Shown: piece by piece, positions 22,334 to 32,503 of the stretch
Layout: each line of letters starts with the position of its first letter
Numbering within the stretch: the stretch's first letter is position 1
Assembly: GCF_026262505.1 (NCBI RefSeq)
Contig: NC_067203.1
Coordinates: 248,001-312,000 of the forward strand
DNA from: Trichomonas vaginalis G3
Taxonomy: Eukaryota > Parabasalia > Trichomonadida > Trichomonadidae
Length of the DNA stretch: 64,000 bases
Direction of reading: 5' to 3'
Program-made: the position numbers and the translations under genes
The notes under the pieces: model-generated
What the model was told of the DNA's origin: nothing
The model's input: only the letters and a program-made list of their open reading frames with translations
Databases searched by the model: none

Positions 22334-23167
22334 ATGAATTTTACAAAACCACCGTTACCCTTCTTTGGAAATAAGAGTAGATGTAAAGATATTCTATTGA
22401 GAGAACTTAAGAAACTACCGAATGGTCTAACATTTGTAGATTTGTTCGGTGGAAGTTTCTATATATCCCATTTGTGCCATACTGTATTTCCTGACTCAAA
22501 GATTATATGCAATGACTTCGACAACTATATGAACCGTCTCAAACATATACCAGACACAAACAAAATATTGAAAGAGTTGAAAGAAAAGATACCTATAGGT
22601 AAGATGGAACGTATACCATTAGATAAGAAAAATACTGTCAGAGAGGTTTTGAAAAAGGCAGAGTATATTGACTGGGATAGTATATCTGCTAGACTATTAT
22701 ATAGTGGTGCTATAAGAGTTCATGACATTGAAACACTTATGTCAAAAGTTTTATATCTTAACTATACAAATGTTTTCAAAGAGGACATAGAAAAATATAT
22801 TGAGGGTATAGAGTTTGTGAGATGTCATTGGACAGAGTTGTATGAAAAATATAAAGACAAGGAAAATGTTTTCTTTATAGTAGACCCGCCGTTCTATAAC
22901 ACATGGGATTTTCAATACCAAGTAGACTGGACTTTGAGAGACTCTTTAGAAACTTTAGACGTTTTACATAACCATCCATGCTTTTACTTTACATCCGATA
23001 AAAGTGGTTTGGAAAGTGTTATGAGATGGTTAGAGGACATACATGACTATGAGTTTAGATACGATAAGATAGAATATGAGAGAGGTCCTATAAACTGGAG
23101 AAAGTGTCATAACAAAGAAATTTTACTAGTAAGTAAATGTGGTTTGAAATTGGACTACTTGTTTTAG
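22334..23167 (+). CDS. Dam-type DNA adenine-N6 methyltransferase
   Basis: The protein has 277 residues from ATG 22334; the frame opens about 100 bp earlier, but the FTKPPLPFFGNKSRCKD start fits the family. The AdoMet-binding motif is PFFGNK plus FVDLFGGS (residues 7-45), and the catalytic motif is DPPF (about residue 187), the D12/Dam class. The enzyme would methylate adenine in DNA. Two TCACTTTTC motifs at 22285 and 22296 may be initiators. The family is well known in phages and in some Polintons and large viruses; possible roles are self-marking or protection of element DNA. The frame looks whole. A fragment of the same gene is found in Polinton 2 at about 58770-58950. Confidence 0.85.
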   Translation: MNFTKPPLPFFGNKSRCKDILLRELKKLPNGLTFVDLFGGSFYISHLCHTVFPDSKIICNDFDNYMNRLKHIPDTNKILKELKEKIPIGKMERIPLDKKNTVREVLKKAEYIDWDSISARLLYSGAIRVHDIETLMSKVLYLNYTNVFKEDIEKYIEGIEFVRCHWTELYEKYKDKENVFFIVDPPFYNTWDFQYQVDWTLRDSLETLDVLHNHPCFYFTSDKSGLESVMRWLEDIHDYEFRYDKIEYERGPINWRKCHNKEILLVSKCGLKLDYLF

Positions 23168-23180
23168 GTTTTTTTCCATT

Positions 23181-23654
23181 GTGTCATTTACTTATTTGAC
23201 GTGGCAGAAAGATATAGAGAATATGAAGATGAACCAATGCCTGCAAATGTTCAGTATATGTACTCGTAAGAGATATTTTTATCTAATATTAAATGGACGC
23301 ACAGAACTTAGCGAATGCACAGCAACCTGGACAACCAAACCCGAGAATATTCCAAATGAAGTTAGAATACAAACTGCAATGGCAAACTATGGTCAAGTGC
23401 CAACAGATGTACAAATGCAAACTGCCATGTCAAATGACGCTGCGTTAGGCTTACCACCATGGTATGCAAATATGAGATGGAAAGAGTTTTATACAAACCC
23501 TGAAGTGGGATATAAACAACTCTATGCAGATGACGCGAACACAGGAGTTGACCCAGAGTATGTTTTCTACCAGAGGAGAAAAGAATGTATGAGCTCCCAG
23601 TTAAAGAATGCTATGGAACTCAACAGGAAACGTAAGAGACTAGGTGGACATTAA
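23181..23654 (+). pseudogene. Unknown Polinton gene, probably broken
   Basis: The 3' part of this region gives a convincing protein (LPPWYANMRWKEFY ... DPEYVFYQRRKECM) ending in a basic tail RKRKRLGGH that could bind nucleic acid or act as a nuclear signal. The 5' part is less convincing and the gene is probably broken once or twice. No family was recognised. It follows the methyltransferase by a very short gap, in the tight packing typical of the element. Confidence 0.45.
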
Positions 23655-23671
23655 TTTTTACATATAGTAAA

Positions 23672-23911
23672 ATGGGTTTCTTCAGTAGTATTGAAACTTC
23701 TTTCGAAATGTTGGAAGAGGTATATGGAATGGAATAAAAACGTAGGAAGAGGAATTTGGAACGGTGTCAAAAATATTGGTAAAAGGTAGGTCAGTTCGTT
23801 GGTATTATACCTAAAGACCCTGAACCAGAAGAGCAAGCTCCTGTTATACAACAGCCTGAACCTGCACCACAGTCTAGTTGGCAACCAAATCCAACACCTC
23901 AACCGTATTAA
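23672..23911 (+). pseudogene. Small MGFF-type protein, Pro-rich tail (broken)
   Basis: The short gene starts MGFFSSIE and has an amphipathic GRGIWNGVKNIGK segment, followed by an acidic and Pro/Gln-rich tail (DPEPEEQAPVIQQPEP). In layout it parallels the gene at 27047-27448 (MGLFGALAG ... then Gln/Pro-rich tail), so the two may be paralogues. An N-terminal amphipathic helix recalls membrane-active minor virion proteins, but that is only a resemblance. It looks broken. Confidence 0.4.
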
Positions 23912-23915
23912 AAAA

Positions 23916-24763
23916 TTATATTTTTACCGTTCGATAGTAGTTGTATATGAAACTAAGTTCTAAGTAAAACGCGTGGTATAATGGAATTATTCTCTTTCTT
24001 CCATCTGTAGTAAACCATACTTGAAAGTCTGAAATACTTCCACTTGGTGGTTCGTATAGCTTTGTAGGTTTTTCGTAAAAGTCATTTGCCAAGCATAAAA
24101 AAGAGTTTTGTGCGCCAGAAAATGAAGCATGAACTATAATAGCATCTGAGTCGAAAACATTTTCATATGTTCCATTAGGGTTTTCGACTTCATAAAAGTT
24201 CGGGTGTACTGGATATTCTGCAGGCTGATTTAACATCCTCAAAAATCTATACCATGCCAAGTTGTTATATTTTGTAGAAATATAAACGTCTTCTCCAAGG
24301 TCTTCTATTCTATTGATTTTAACAGTTGCATTTTTCCTGTCATATATAATATCGAGATGGTACTCTCCTTCGTCAATGTTGTACTGTTTTGCATATTCGA
24401 GATAGATATCGTTTATTTTTTCTTGAAAAGCTTGAAGAGTTGTTTCTAAGTTTACAAGCAAATTCAACTTGTAAAAGTTTTCCCTGTTCAAATTTCTCAT
24501 ACGTACGTTTTTCTTTGTTATAGTATCGAACTTTCAAAAGCGACCGTAAATGGGAAACCATGTATGGCTTCTGAAATGAACTTCATTCTACGAAAGCCAA
24601 TAGCTTTTGTGACGGATGGGTCTCTTAACCATCTTAGGGTAGTCAAAACGATAGCCTTCATGCTTTACGGTCTCTGTCTCAAACTTTTGACCGACATTCG
24701 TAAAAAGTTCATCTAATGGTTTAGTTGTAGCAACTCTTGAATTTTCTTTTTCTATTGAAAGCA
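23916..24763 (-). pseudogene. Unknown Polinton structural-type gene (broken)
   Basis: A minus-strand gene of about 280 codons begins MLSIEKENSRVATTKPLDEL. The longest open part (194 residues) has alternating polar/hydrophobic beta-type sequence, for example DSDAIIVHASFSGAQNSFLC and PPSGSISDFQVWF. It could be a virion or attachment component since the tail-fibre gene is divergent next door, but no family was recognised. It has one or more breaks. Confidence 0.45.
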
Positions 24764-24782
24764 TATTTTATCTAGAATAAAA

Positions 24783-26077
24783 ATGTCGAAAGAAACAGCG
24801 TCTATGAGAGAAATAAAACACAACCGACAACTCATTTTGCAAGCTCTAAATAAGAACACAACAAACTTTTCAAACTATTCTAAGATATCTGAGTCATTGA
24901 AAGAAGGAAACTTAAAACTGACATTAAACCCATGACAGACGAGTTTCTGTTTCAAGACAGTAAGAACCATACTGTTTGTATAAATCCAACAAAAGAACTT
25001 TAAACGAGAAACCTATAGATGAACTTCTTTTGAAGGAGTATTGACAACAAAGCTGACAAAGAGTATGTTGACGATGAGTTAGCACGTGTGGCTAGTGCGT
25101 TAGTGAAGAAGGCAGATAAGGAATATGTGAATGAAAAAGATGAAAAAATTATAGAAAGGGTTGAATGGTACCATGAACGGACAACAAAGATTTTAAAAGG
25201 TAAAGCCGATACAGGGTGGGTTTCAGGATGTTTAGACCTTAAAGCGGATAAGAACCATACACATACCATTGCAAATATTACAAACTTACAAGAAACCTTA
25301 AACAGGAAAAGTGACGTTGGACATACACATACCATTGCAAATATTACAAACTTACAAGAAACCTTAAACAGGAAAAGTGACGTTGGACATACACATAGCT
25401 TCTTCGCAACTGTTGGTATAGAAAATATTGAAGGAACGGTTGAAGGAGCTGGTGGGGATGTATTAGATTGGAAACCTCCTAACTTTCCACAAGGTTTAAC
25501 ATCGGAAGAAGACATAACAACGATGAGATACATTAGATGTAGAGATGTTTATGTCATGGAGGATGAAAATAAAGTTAAATTCACTGCTCAAGATTTATAT
25601 GACAAGAAAGCAGACAAAACAGAGCTTCAAACATTAAAGACAGAAATACTTCAAACCATTTACCCAGTTGGTTCTATTTATACGTCAATGAACTCTACCA
25701 GACCAGAAGTAGTACTTGGTTTTGGAACTTGGACTCAAATATTCGAAAGTTTTTTGTATTGTGCACACACTCCAAAGAAAACAGGTGGAAGTAAAACGAT
25801 ATCTGTCGACAACTTGCCACCACATAGTCATTCTGGTACAACAAACTTTTCTGGCGACCATAGCCACTCATTACGAGACCATCCATTATACAACTCAGAA
25901 TATGAAGCTGGCTATGACGTTTTATCTCCAGATTATAACCATTCAGCAAAAAAGACTTTTCGACAAACTGAACCAGGAGGAAACCACCAACATACTTTTA
26001 CAACAACATCTACAGGACTAGGTAAAAAATACATGCCACCTTACATGACAGTTTGTGCATGGTATAGAATTGCTTAG
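24783..26077 (+). pseudogene. Phage-type tail-fibre/collar protein (broken)
   Basis: The gene begins MSKETASMREIKHNRQLIL at 24783. The middle contains tandem units of about 22 residues (HTHTIANITNLQETLNRKSD), a repeat style typical of trimeric phage fibres. The C-terminal 150 residues hold a collar-type domain: YPVGSIYTSMNSTRPEVVLGFGTW, His-rich HSHSGTTNF and GGNHQHTF motifs, and a YMPPYMTVCAWYRIA end, as in phage T4 gp10/gp12-like and other phage receptor-binding proteins. It may be the element's virion fibre. A long part of the frame (25088-26077) is open; the 5' part is damaged, about one or two breaks. Confidence 0.75.
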
Positions 26078-27030
26078 TCGTCATTTCCAACTTCTTTAGC
26101 ATATTCGTCAGGAGTTGTCTTATATTTGTTAGGAACTGTCTTTGAAAGTATACCACCTTGAACTTTGACAAGTTTGAAACGAGGTCTGACAATAGTAGTT
26201 TTATCTTCTGCTTGCAGTCTGTACATTTTGCCATGTTTGCCTAAAACTTCATAATATTCTCTTGTATACTTTCTTCTATTTTTACGAACACGAATGTGAG
26301 TACCTGTCGGTTCCCATTGTTGTCATAGTCAATAGTATTTTCATATGGGTCGCGTTTAGGTATTTCTATTTTTACTTTGTCACCTTTCTTAAGTTTGAAG
26401 CCTGGCATTCTTTCTTGTTTGTCTCTTTTGACTAAACTATTAAATATATAGTCTTTCTCTAAGTCAGGGTTGTTTTTCATTTCTTCGGGGAGTGGTTTCC
26501 CAAACCTTTTTGTTTACGGCTATTGTAAATATTTAAAACTTGTCTCATCTTTGCCATGGAGAAATGTCTGTATTTGTCGTCATATGACATTTCATCTACC
26601 TCACCACCTTGTGGTTGATTTAAGTCTCTTAACATTTTTATACAACTGTCAATGACACCAAGAGCAGAATGGTTTTGGTCGACAATGAAATATTGGTTTA
26701 CATTTTTTGAACGCAGATAGTTTTTAATATCGTCTGATTTGAAAGAACTTTCACAGTCAGATGTCAGTTTTGTTGGATGGTATTTGTCAACGAATATTGT
26801 CAAAGCAGTTTTCACATCTAAAATATTTTTGGACTGTAATGGTATGGCTTCACAGTATCTTGTGTTTTGACCGACAAATATTAGCCAGTATGGTGGTCCA
26901 TCTTCTCTATACCTCGGAATGTTTTCCAAGATATCCATAAACCAAGCATTTGGTGTTGAACTAAAGATTTTTATCATGAGTGCTTTCTTTGTTGCTTAGA
27001 AACATAGGGGTCCTTGTTTGGATTCGTCAT
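26075..27030 (-). pseudogene. Retroviral-type integrase (broken)
   Basis: This is an RNase H-fold integrase of the Polinton type. The core shows WFMDILENIPRY with the first catalytic Asp, then PTKLTSDCESSFKS with the second, and a following helix in the HSALGVIDSCIKMLRDL region where the third acidic position is expected. The C-terminal part has a chromo/SH3-like segment (YYEVLGKHGKMYRLQAED). It would join element ends to host DNA and cause the 6-bp duplications seen at both Polintons. The gene is broken, about two to three breaks. Confidence 0.8.
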
Positions 27031-27046
27031 TTTTTACCCATAAGAA

Positions 27047-27448
27047 ATGGGTTTATTTGGCGCATTAGCAGGAGTTGCATCCAGATTTTTGCCCGCAGTG
27101 GGAACACTAGCCAGAGGTGCATTTGGAATTGGAAGGAAGATTTTGAGTACATTAGGTATACTGAAAGAGAAAGCACAACCTATTATACAAACTGTACAGA
27201 AAGGTTGGGAGGTAGCACGAGATGCAGCAAATCTTATTCCAAATCCTGAAACAAGAGGAAAAGTTCAAGGATGGATGGACAATGTAGGAAGACAAGCAGG
27301 AAACTACTATAACAAAGCAAATGACTACTATAACCAAGCAGGGCACTATATGGACCAAGGTGAAAGATTCTTTAACAGAGGATATAACCATGCACAACAG
27401 TGGGTAAACAACAACCAACCTCAACCGCCTCAAACGTGGGGAATGTAA
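27047..27448 (+). CDS. Amphipathic minor virion-type protein, MGLFG start
   Basis: This 133-residue protein has an N-terminal 30-residue amphipathic, Gly/Ala-rich helix (MGLFGALAGVASRFLPAVGT), a helical middle (KAQPIIQTVQKGWEVARDAA) and a Tyr/Asn/Gln-rich C-terminus with NKANDYYNQ-type repeats. The position near integrase and polymerase is common for small structural genes of Polintons. An adenovirus pVI-like membrane-lytic role is possible by analogy only. It overlaps nothing and starts 16 bp after the integrase region. It appears whole. Confidence 0.5.
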   Translation: MGLFGALAGVASRFLPAVGTLARGAFGIGRKILSTLGILKEKAQPIIQTVQKGWEVARDAANLIPNPETRGKVQGWMDNVGRQAGNYYNKANDYYNQAGHYMDQGERFFNRGYNHAQQWVNNNQPQPPQTWGM

Positions 27449-27489
27449 ATTTTTTACTGAGATGAAATGAACAATATAGCTTGAGACAA

Positions 27490-27621
27490 ATGGGCTCAAG
27501 ATGGATTTGTCGACTTCCAGCAGTTACACAACCACGTGTTTGTCAAGTTCTTCCTATACCTCAGGAAGTTTTAGACCGACTTAAAAAACCTAAACAACCA
27601 GTTGAAAACAAACCAAACTAA
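27490..27621 (+). CDS. 43-residue peptide
   Basis: The short frame starts MGSRWICRLPAVTQPRV and ends KKPKQPVENKPN. It lies between two Polinton genes and downstream of a motif (TTTTTTACTGAGATGAAATG) that also precedes the next gene. It is compatible with a real small gene but weakly supported. Confidence 0.35.
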   Translation: MGSRWICRLPAVTQPRVCQVLPIPQEVLDRLKKPKQPVENKPN

Positions 27622-27622
27622 A

Positions 27623-27643
27623 ATTTTTTACTGAGATGAAATG
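27623..27643 (+). promoter_or_regulatory. Shared upstream motif TTTTTTACTGAGATGAAATG
   Basis: The same 20-bp sequence occurs at about 27450-27471 and again immediately at the start codon of the gene at 27641. An identical leader on two adjacent genes suggests a promoter or start-site element, or a recent small duplication. Confidence 0.45.
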
Positions 27644-28225
27644 ACCGAAGAAGTTGAAACGGTAGATTTGACACCACAAACAAAAAGTTCAGAACCATTG
27701 TCAAAACCTGTCAAAGAACTTACAGATGAAGAGAAAAATTCAATAATAGAAAGTGCCAGGTCTGGAAATACAAACCCTAACTACAAAGTCACTTTTCATA
27801 GAAATGGAACGGCTAGTATCTCAAAAAAGAAACAGACTCTCACAAATAAAATATTGAAGTCTGAAGGAGTTTATGAGACAACAGATGGAAAAGTTTACTT
27901 CACTGACCAACAGTTCATTATAGAACATCTCATTGACTTAGAGTCGAAATATTCTAAACTTTACAACAAACACAAAAAGTTGAAAGGAAAACAAAAACAA
28001 ATGGCATATGATATTTATGAAGATACTAACGACACAACTATTCCAGCAAGTGAGGTAAGGTCAGATGAACCGAAAAGTGACGAAAAACAGATAGAAGAAG
28101 GTGAGCCAAAAACTGAAGATAAACCAAAACCAAAGGTTAGTTTCCAAACTAAACCAAGCCAACCTTCATTAGCTGGTATGGGTTGGCGTCAAAGACTTAT
28201 GGCAGCAGGCGGTTATGTAAAGTAA
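27641..28225 (+). CDS. Unknown 194-residue charged Polinton protein
   Basis: The protein starts MTEEVETVDLTPQTKSSEPL at ATG 27641. Residues 40-70 have a compact domain-like stretch (ARSGNTNPNYKVTFHRNGTA), residues 100-125 form a Lys-rich helix (KLYNKHKKLKGKQKQ) and residues 140-180 are Glu/Lys/Pro-rich and disordered. The end, LAGMGWRQRLMAAGGYVK, is hydrophobic/basic. It looks whole. It ends 30 bp before the polymerase. A scaffold or DNA-binding role would fit but nothing proves it. Confidence 0.55.
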   Translation: MTEEVETVDLTPQTKSSEPLSKPVKELTDEEKNSIIESARSGNTNPNYKVTFHRNGTASISKKKQTLTNKILKSEGVYETTDGKVYFTDQQFIIEHLIDLESKYSKLYNKHKKLKGKQKQMAYDIYEDTNDTTIPASEVRSDEPKSDEKQIEEGEPKTEDKPKPKVSFQTKPSQPSLAGMGWRQRLMAAGGYVK

Positions 28226-28254
28226 AGAAAAAACATTTTTTTATTTTTATAAAA

Positions 28255-30407
28255 ATGCCCCCGTATAGAATGGATAGAAGGTCTGCTAGAATAAAAGCAG
28301 AGTTAGAAAGATATGGTTGGAGAGTTTCAAAGAAGTTTAAATATAGGAAGGGAAGACCCATAAAAGTCTATGACAAACTGGCTGGTCTGACCTATGAAAT
28401 GGACTTGGAAACAGCACGCGCAAATTATCCAAACAGGTTAGAGAGGTTAGAAGAAGAACGTCTTATGGACATGCCTTTCGATGTTTCTGAGCCTCAAGTT
28501 GAAGGACACGACGGCTTTGCCAGATTCTACTGGAAACATGACGAACAATTGCATCCTTTGAGAAGGAAAAAAGGGAAGGGTGAAGACAAACATGCTCCCA
28601 TGGAAAGAACAAGATATGCATATGAGAAGTATCGTGAAGTTAGAAGTCAAATTACATCTGGTCGAACCTTTACAGTAAACTTTGACGAAGGAAAGAACAA
28701 AGAAGGCTTCATGGGTGTACTTGCTGCAATTCAAGACGGAAATAAGAAAGGATACAATCTCAGACTAACCGTAACAGATTTGGACGGTCACATTTACTAT
28801 GCACATGGCAATGTCACAACAGCCGCACAACTTCTTGACGCTTTCAAGACTACAAAGAGAGAACAAATGGTTGACTCCGACTCAGACATTTTGAATGCAA
28901 TTGAAGGAATTTCAAGCGTCAAGTTCGAATGGTACCAACCTAACCCTCAAGCAGTCAGACAACATGCTGGATACTTCCCGTTCATAAATAAGTCTGACAT
29001 TGACTTGACAAGGTATGGAATTTACAATTCAATCGAAACAATTGTCAATGAACCTTGTATTCTTACATGTCTCAGGAACTCTGGTCTTGTTACAGATGAG
29101 AAGATGAAGTATCTTGAGTCATGTGTGAAGACAAGGTACATTCTCAGAGGTCAATTGGCAAAAATTGCACCGTTGGCAAATGTCAATATCCGAGTCAACA
29201 TACCGACTGAGAAAGGTTCTTCACATGACGACTATGTTGTTGACAAAGACTTACCATGGTTGAAGATTGTAATTGTCCACAACCACTTCATGTTGAACGA
29301 AAGTCTTACAAACCCATTGTTCGGAAAAGGCAAATGCAACATTGTCAGAGCTGTTAACATTCTTTTCGAGAAAGGTTTGTTGGAACCAATTCCAGATGAC
29401 AAGCTGACAGAAACTTTTGTACCAAAAGACGAAACAAACTTTTCATTGTTGCAAGACCAAAAGTTGTTCCAGACAAAGTTATAGCACAAAAGAAGTACAC
29501 TGTTCCAAAAGGAGTTGGATTGTTCGGATACCAACCTGAACCAGAAGAACTTCCAATGAGGTTGCAAGAACTTCAAGATGCTATAAACAAACTTCCATTG
29601 AGACATCCAATTGACGTCAAATTGTATTGGAGAGCATCGGAGTTAGGTCAGAAGGTTTTATATGAAACAGGTTGCTTCGACGATGTTTATGAGATAACAG
29701 GAGAAGTTTCTCAGAAGATAAGAGACTCACTTGAATTTCCACGAACTGGACCCATTGGTTGCGACAAGTTCGACTCAGATGAAAAGATATACTATGTCGA
29801 CCTTAACGCTGCGTACATGAGGTTCGTCCAATATATCCCGACTGGAATTCCAAACGAAGATGGTGAGTTCCCAGGAAGGAACTATACAGTTGGAAAAGTC
29901 ATACAACAACTGTATGATATTAGGAAAGCTTCAAACCCCAAACTTGCAATGACACTCAAATTGCTTATGAATTCGACATGGGGATATTCCATTAAGAAAC
30001 CTCAAGAGATGAAGAGTAAACACTATGAGAAGGTCGACAACTTTGTTGAAAGGTTTTCTCCTTTTGTTTTGAAGTACGAATTCACTCAAGGTCAAAGTGG
30101 CTTAGTAACCACATTAAAACCTATTGTCGAACATTGGTCTTACCCTCAGTTCGCAAAGGCAGTCCTTGACAACTACAACAAATTCTTCTCCGAAGTCAAA
30201 TCGAAAGTTGTGGTTTACTATGAGAACATTGACGCACTCATGACGAACGAAGAAGGATACAACAAACTCATTGAAATGGGAATGGTCGGTGAAAAGATGG
30301 GTCAATTCAAATTGGACAAAATTTTCACCGAAGTTCATGTCCTCTCCAAGCGTAAGTACTGGGGCATACTTGAAGACGGCACAGAAATAAAACATTGCAT
30401 GAAGTAA
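28255..30407 (+). pseudogene. Protein-primed family B DNA polymerase (broken)
   Basis: The gene starts MPPYRMDRRSARIKAEL at 28255. The C-terminal half shows family B polymerase motifs: motif A in IYYVDLNAAYMRF, motif B in LKLLMNSTWGYSIKK, and a motif C region followed by the KRKYWG thumb-type segment. Polintons use this enzyme to copy their linear genome from a terminal protein. The N-terminal 400 residues are conserved in style but carry no motif recognised with certainty. The whole is shorter than the roughly 1000-residue family norm and is broken, with at least two breaks. Confidence 0.8.
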
Positions 30408-30521
30408 AAAATTTTTATTCGAATTTGAATCGGACAGGTCGAGTTACACCATTCTTGGTCTCAAACTCATATATAACCTGTTTGTCTGTATTTTCGTCGA
30501 CTATGGCACGAGACACGAACA

Positions 30522-30797
30522 TTGACCAAACGGACAAAAAGTGTCATTTCGATGGTCCCGCAGCCAATCGCATTCGAGCACTTCGAAGAAGCCTTACGTT
30601 CCAAGGGAGAGGGTGTCTGGTGCAAGGGAGAGGTCATGAGACTCTACGAGCAGTACATCCTCAATGCCTGGGAGGACAAATCGTCCTTGGATGGCAATTC
30701 TACCAACTCCTCTGGGACGACCTCCTACGCAACTGGGATGACGAAAGAGTCCAATTCAGAGGTCAGGAACTACTTGTCCAAATTATCCTTAATTTAA
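30522..30797 (+). CDS. Unknown small Polinton frame
   Basis: The 91-residue frame has a plausible helical part (PIAFEHFEEALRSKGEG ... MRLYEQYILNAWED) and a Ser/Thr/Asn-rich tail. An overlapping frame is also open, so the reading frame is uncertain. The base composition is richer in GC than neighbours. No family was recognised. Confidence 0.3.
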   Translation: MTKRTKSVISMVPQPIAFEHFEEALRSKGEGVWCKGEVMRLYEQYILNAWEDKSSLDGNSTNSSGTTSYATGMTKESNSEVRNYLSKLSLI

Positions 30798-30840
30798 GCC
30801 GCTTACGCAACTAAAAACTAAATTTACTTGGGGTTTCCCC

Positions 30841-31566
30841 CTAAAATAAAATTTTTTTACTCTTAGAACCACTCGAGGTTCTCCTTACGGTTGTTGAGCT
30901 TGTCACCGTCAATGTGTCTGACCTCGTCTTCTTGTCTGGATTTGGAACCCATTGCATACCGACAAGCCTTCCCATGGAAATTGTACCGTAATTCCGAAGG
31001 GTAAGGTTCAAGTGTCCCAAGTTGTTGAGGACTGGGGTAAGAACCTTGCCTGTCTCCTTGTTGCGGATTTGGTATGGGTAGGGTTGGGAAATTTCGTAAG
31101 TGTCATCGGCAACAAGGGTTGCCCAAACTTCCTCTTCTTCGTGTTTCTCTTCTTCCTCTTCTTCCTCTTCCTCTTCTTCGTGTTTCTCTTCTTCCTCGAC
31201 AATTCCTTCTTCAATTCTGTGTTCACGAAGTACGGTGTTGCATGTTCTGTCCTTTCCGAGTACCTTCCAGATGGCGTCTATCTCTTCGAAGAAACGGTAG
31301 ATGAGTCTGGCAAGGTCTCGGTTCTCTCTCGCGTAAATGCGCAAGGTTTCCGTCAAATCATTCAGGCATTTCTCATTGGAAGCTTGGTTCATGAGGACAT
31401 CGGCTTTGAGCTTGGTCATCTCTTCCATAAGACTACTTTGGAGAGTCTTCACGGTGTTTGACAGATGAGCTTTCAATTGGGCAATTTGAATTTGAACTGG
31501 GCGCTTTCTGGCAACCTTGAAAGGACATCTGCCATTGAGTTTGGCTTCGGTGCTTGTTCGGACATC
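30841..31566 (-). pseudogene. NUMOD4/HNH-type protein (broken)
   Basis: A minus-strand gene has a helical N-terminal half (TLQSSLMEEMTKLKADVL), an uninterrupted Glu tract (EEKHEEEEEEEEEE), then a NUMOD4-like segment (VWATLVADDTYEISQPYPYQI) and the beginning of an HNH-type region (MGRLVGMQWVPNPDKK). It belongs to the same family as the HNH proteins at 2228-2896 and 6510-7160. The copy is broken, about two breaks. Confidence 0.6.
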
Positions 31567-31597
31567 GAAAAAATGAAGTGGTTTGAGAATGGCGGTT

Positions 31598-32182
31598 TTA
31601 CTTCAAAAAGCTTGTTATGACAGTTATGTCATACAACAAGTTTAAAATAATATCTTGTTCTTCTTCTGAACGTTTGTTGTCTCTTCCGATAAAAGTTTCG
31701 AACATGAGAACCAAAAAACGTTTTTTGAGATTGCGGAAGAGTTCAGGCAAACGTTCATATTCTGGATATGTTGGGAGCAGTTCAAAACATCTGAGCTGAC
31801 TTTCGGACAAAATTGGGACAATGTCAGAAAATTCATCTTTGGTCGGACTGCTTGAAGGTAAGTCCCTTACATGTAAGTAGCTCTGGTAAAGTCTTCTCAT
31901 TTCTGCTAACTTTTGGAGTATAGCTTCGTAGTTTAGAAGTTTTAATTTTAATTGTCTTATTCCACTCTTTACTTCTAAACGGTAACTATCCATGAGGTCA
32001 AGAGTAGCTTTGGTAGCTTTAAGTGGAGCTATCTGTTCCTTGACTCCTGCAATTTTGGTTGCAATTGTGGTTTGAGCTCCTTCAAGTTCGCCGTCTATGT
32101 CGTTCTCAACGCCTTCAACCATGGCTTGAAACTCTTCATCGGTCCATTGAGATTGGTGTGGGACGAATTTAACTTGCTTCAT
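31598..32182 (-). CDS. Unknown coiled-coil protein, 194 residues
   Basis: The frame from MKQVKFVPHQSQWTDEEF is open throughout. Residues 20-100 are strongly helical with heptad spacing (GAQTTIATKIAGVKEQIAPL and later LRQLKLKLLNYEAILQKL-type sequence), suggesting a coiled coil. The C-terminal half is hydrophobic-helical. No family was recognised. It is packed between an HNH-type gene and a Cys-rich gene on the same strand. Confidence 0.55.
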   Translation of the reverse strand: MKQVKFVPHQSQWTDEEFQAMVEGVENDIDGELEGAQTTIATKIAGVKEQIAPLKATKATLDLMDSYRLEVKSGIRQLKLKLLNYEAILQKLAEMRRLYQSYLHVRDLPSSSPTKDEFSDIVPILSESQLRCFELLPTYPEYERLPELFRNLKKRFLVLMFETFIGRDNKRSEEEQDIILNLLYDITVITSFLK

Positions 32183-32204
32183 TCAAAAAATGAAAAAAAT
32201 GTTT

Positions 32205-32489
32205 TTACTCAAAGCGTGCCATGTATATGGCTATAAGAAACTTACCAGAAGGCTTCTTCTTCACATGAGTCTTTGGCAACTTGAGTGTTGGTGTTGGAGT
32301 TGGGTCTGGAATTTCAATTCTCTCTCGAGCGCAACAACAGATGTCAGAATAACATTCCCCACTGTCTTTCTTGCCACCATAAATTGTGTATTGACCGAAC
32401 TTGCATTTGCAGGAAGACCGGTCAATACAAGGTTCACAGTTGAAATAGTTGTACACAAACCTGTTGAGTACGAGTGTGAGTAAAAACAT
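32205..32489 (-). CDS. Small Cys-rich protein with hydrophobic start
   Basis: This is a 94-residue protein. A hydrophobic N-terminus (MFLLTLVLNRFVYNYF) may be a signal or anchor. Eight cysteines lie between residues 18 and 54 (CEPCIDRSSCKC ... CYSDICCCAR), followed by a Pro/Thr stretch and a basic/hydrophobic end. Closely spaced cysteines suggest a disulphide or metal-binding knot. No family was recognised. A surface-exposed or virion-membrane role would be speculation. Confidence 0.45.
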   Translation of the reverse strand: MFLLTLVLNRFVYNYFNCEPCIDRSSCKCKFGQYTIYGGKKDSGECYSDICCCARERIEIPDPTPTPTLKLPKTHVKKKPSGKFLIAIYMARFE

Positions 32490-32503
32490 AAAAAAAAGTG
32501 AAG

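Noticed and set aside
24784-25533. Antisense 177-codon frame at 25000-25533
   Set aside because: It is the shadow of the tail-fibre repeats on the opposite strand.
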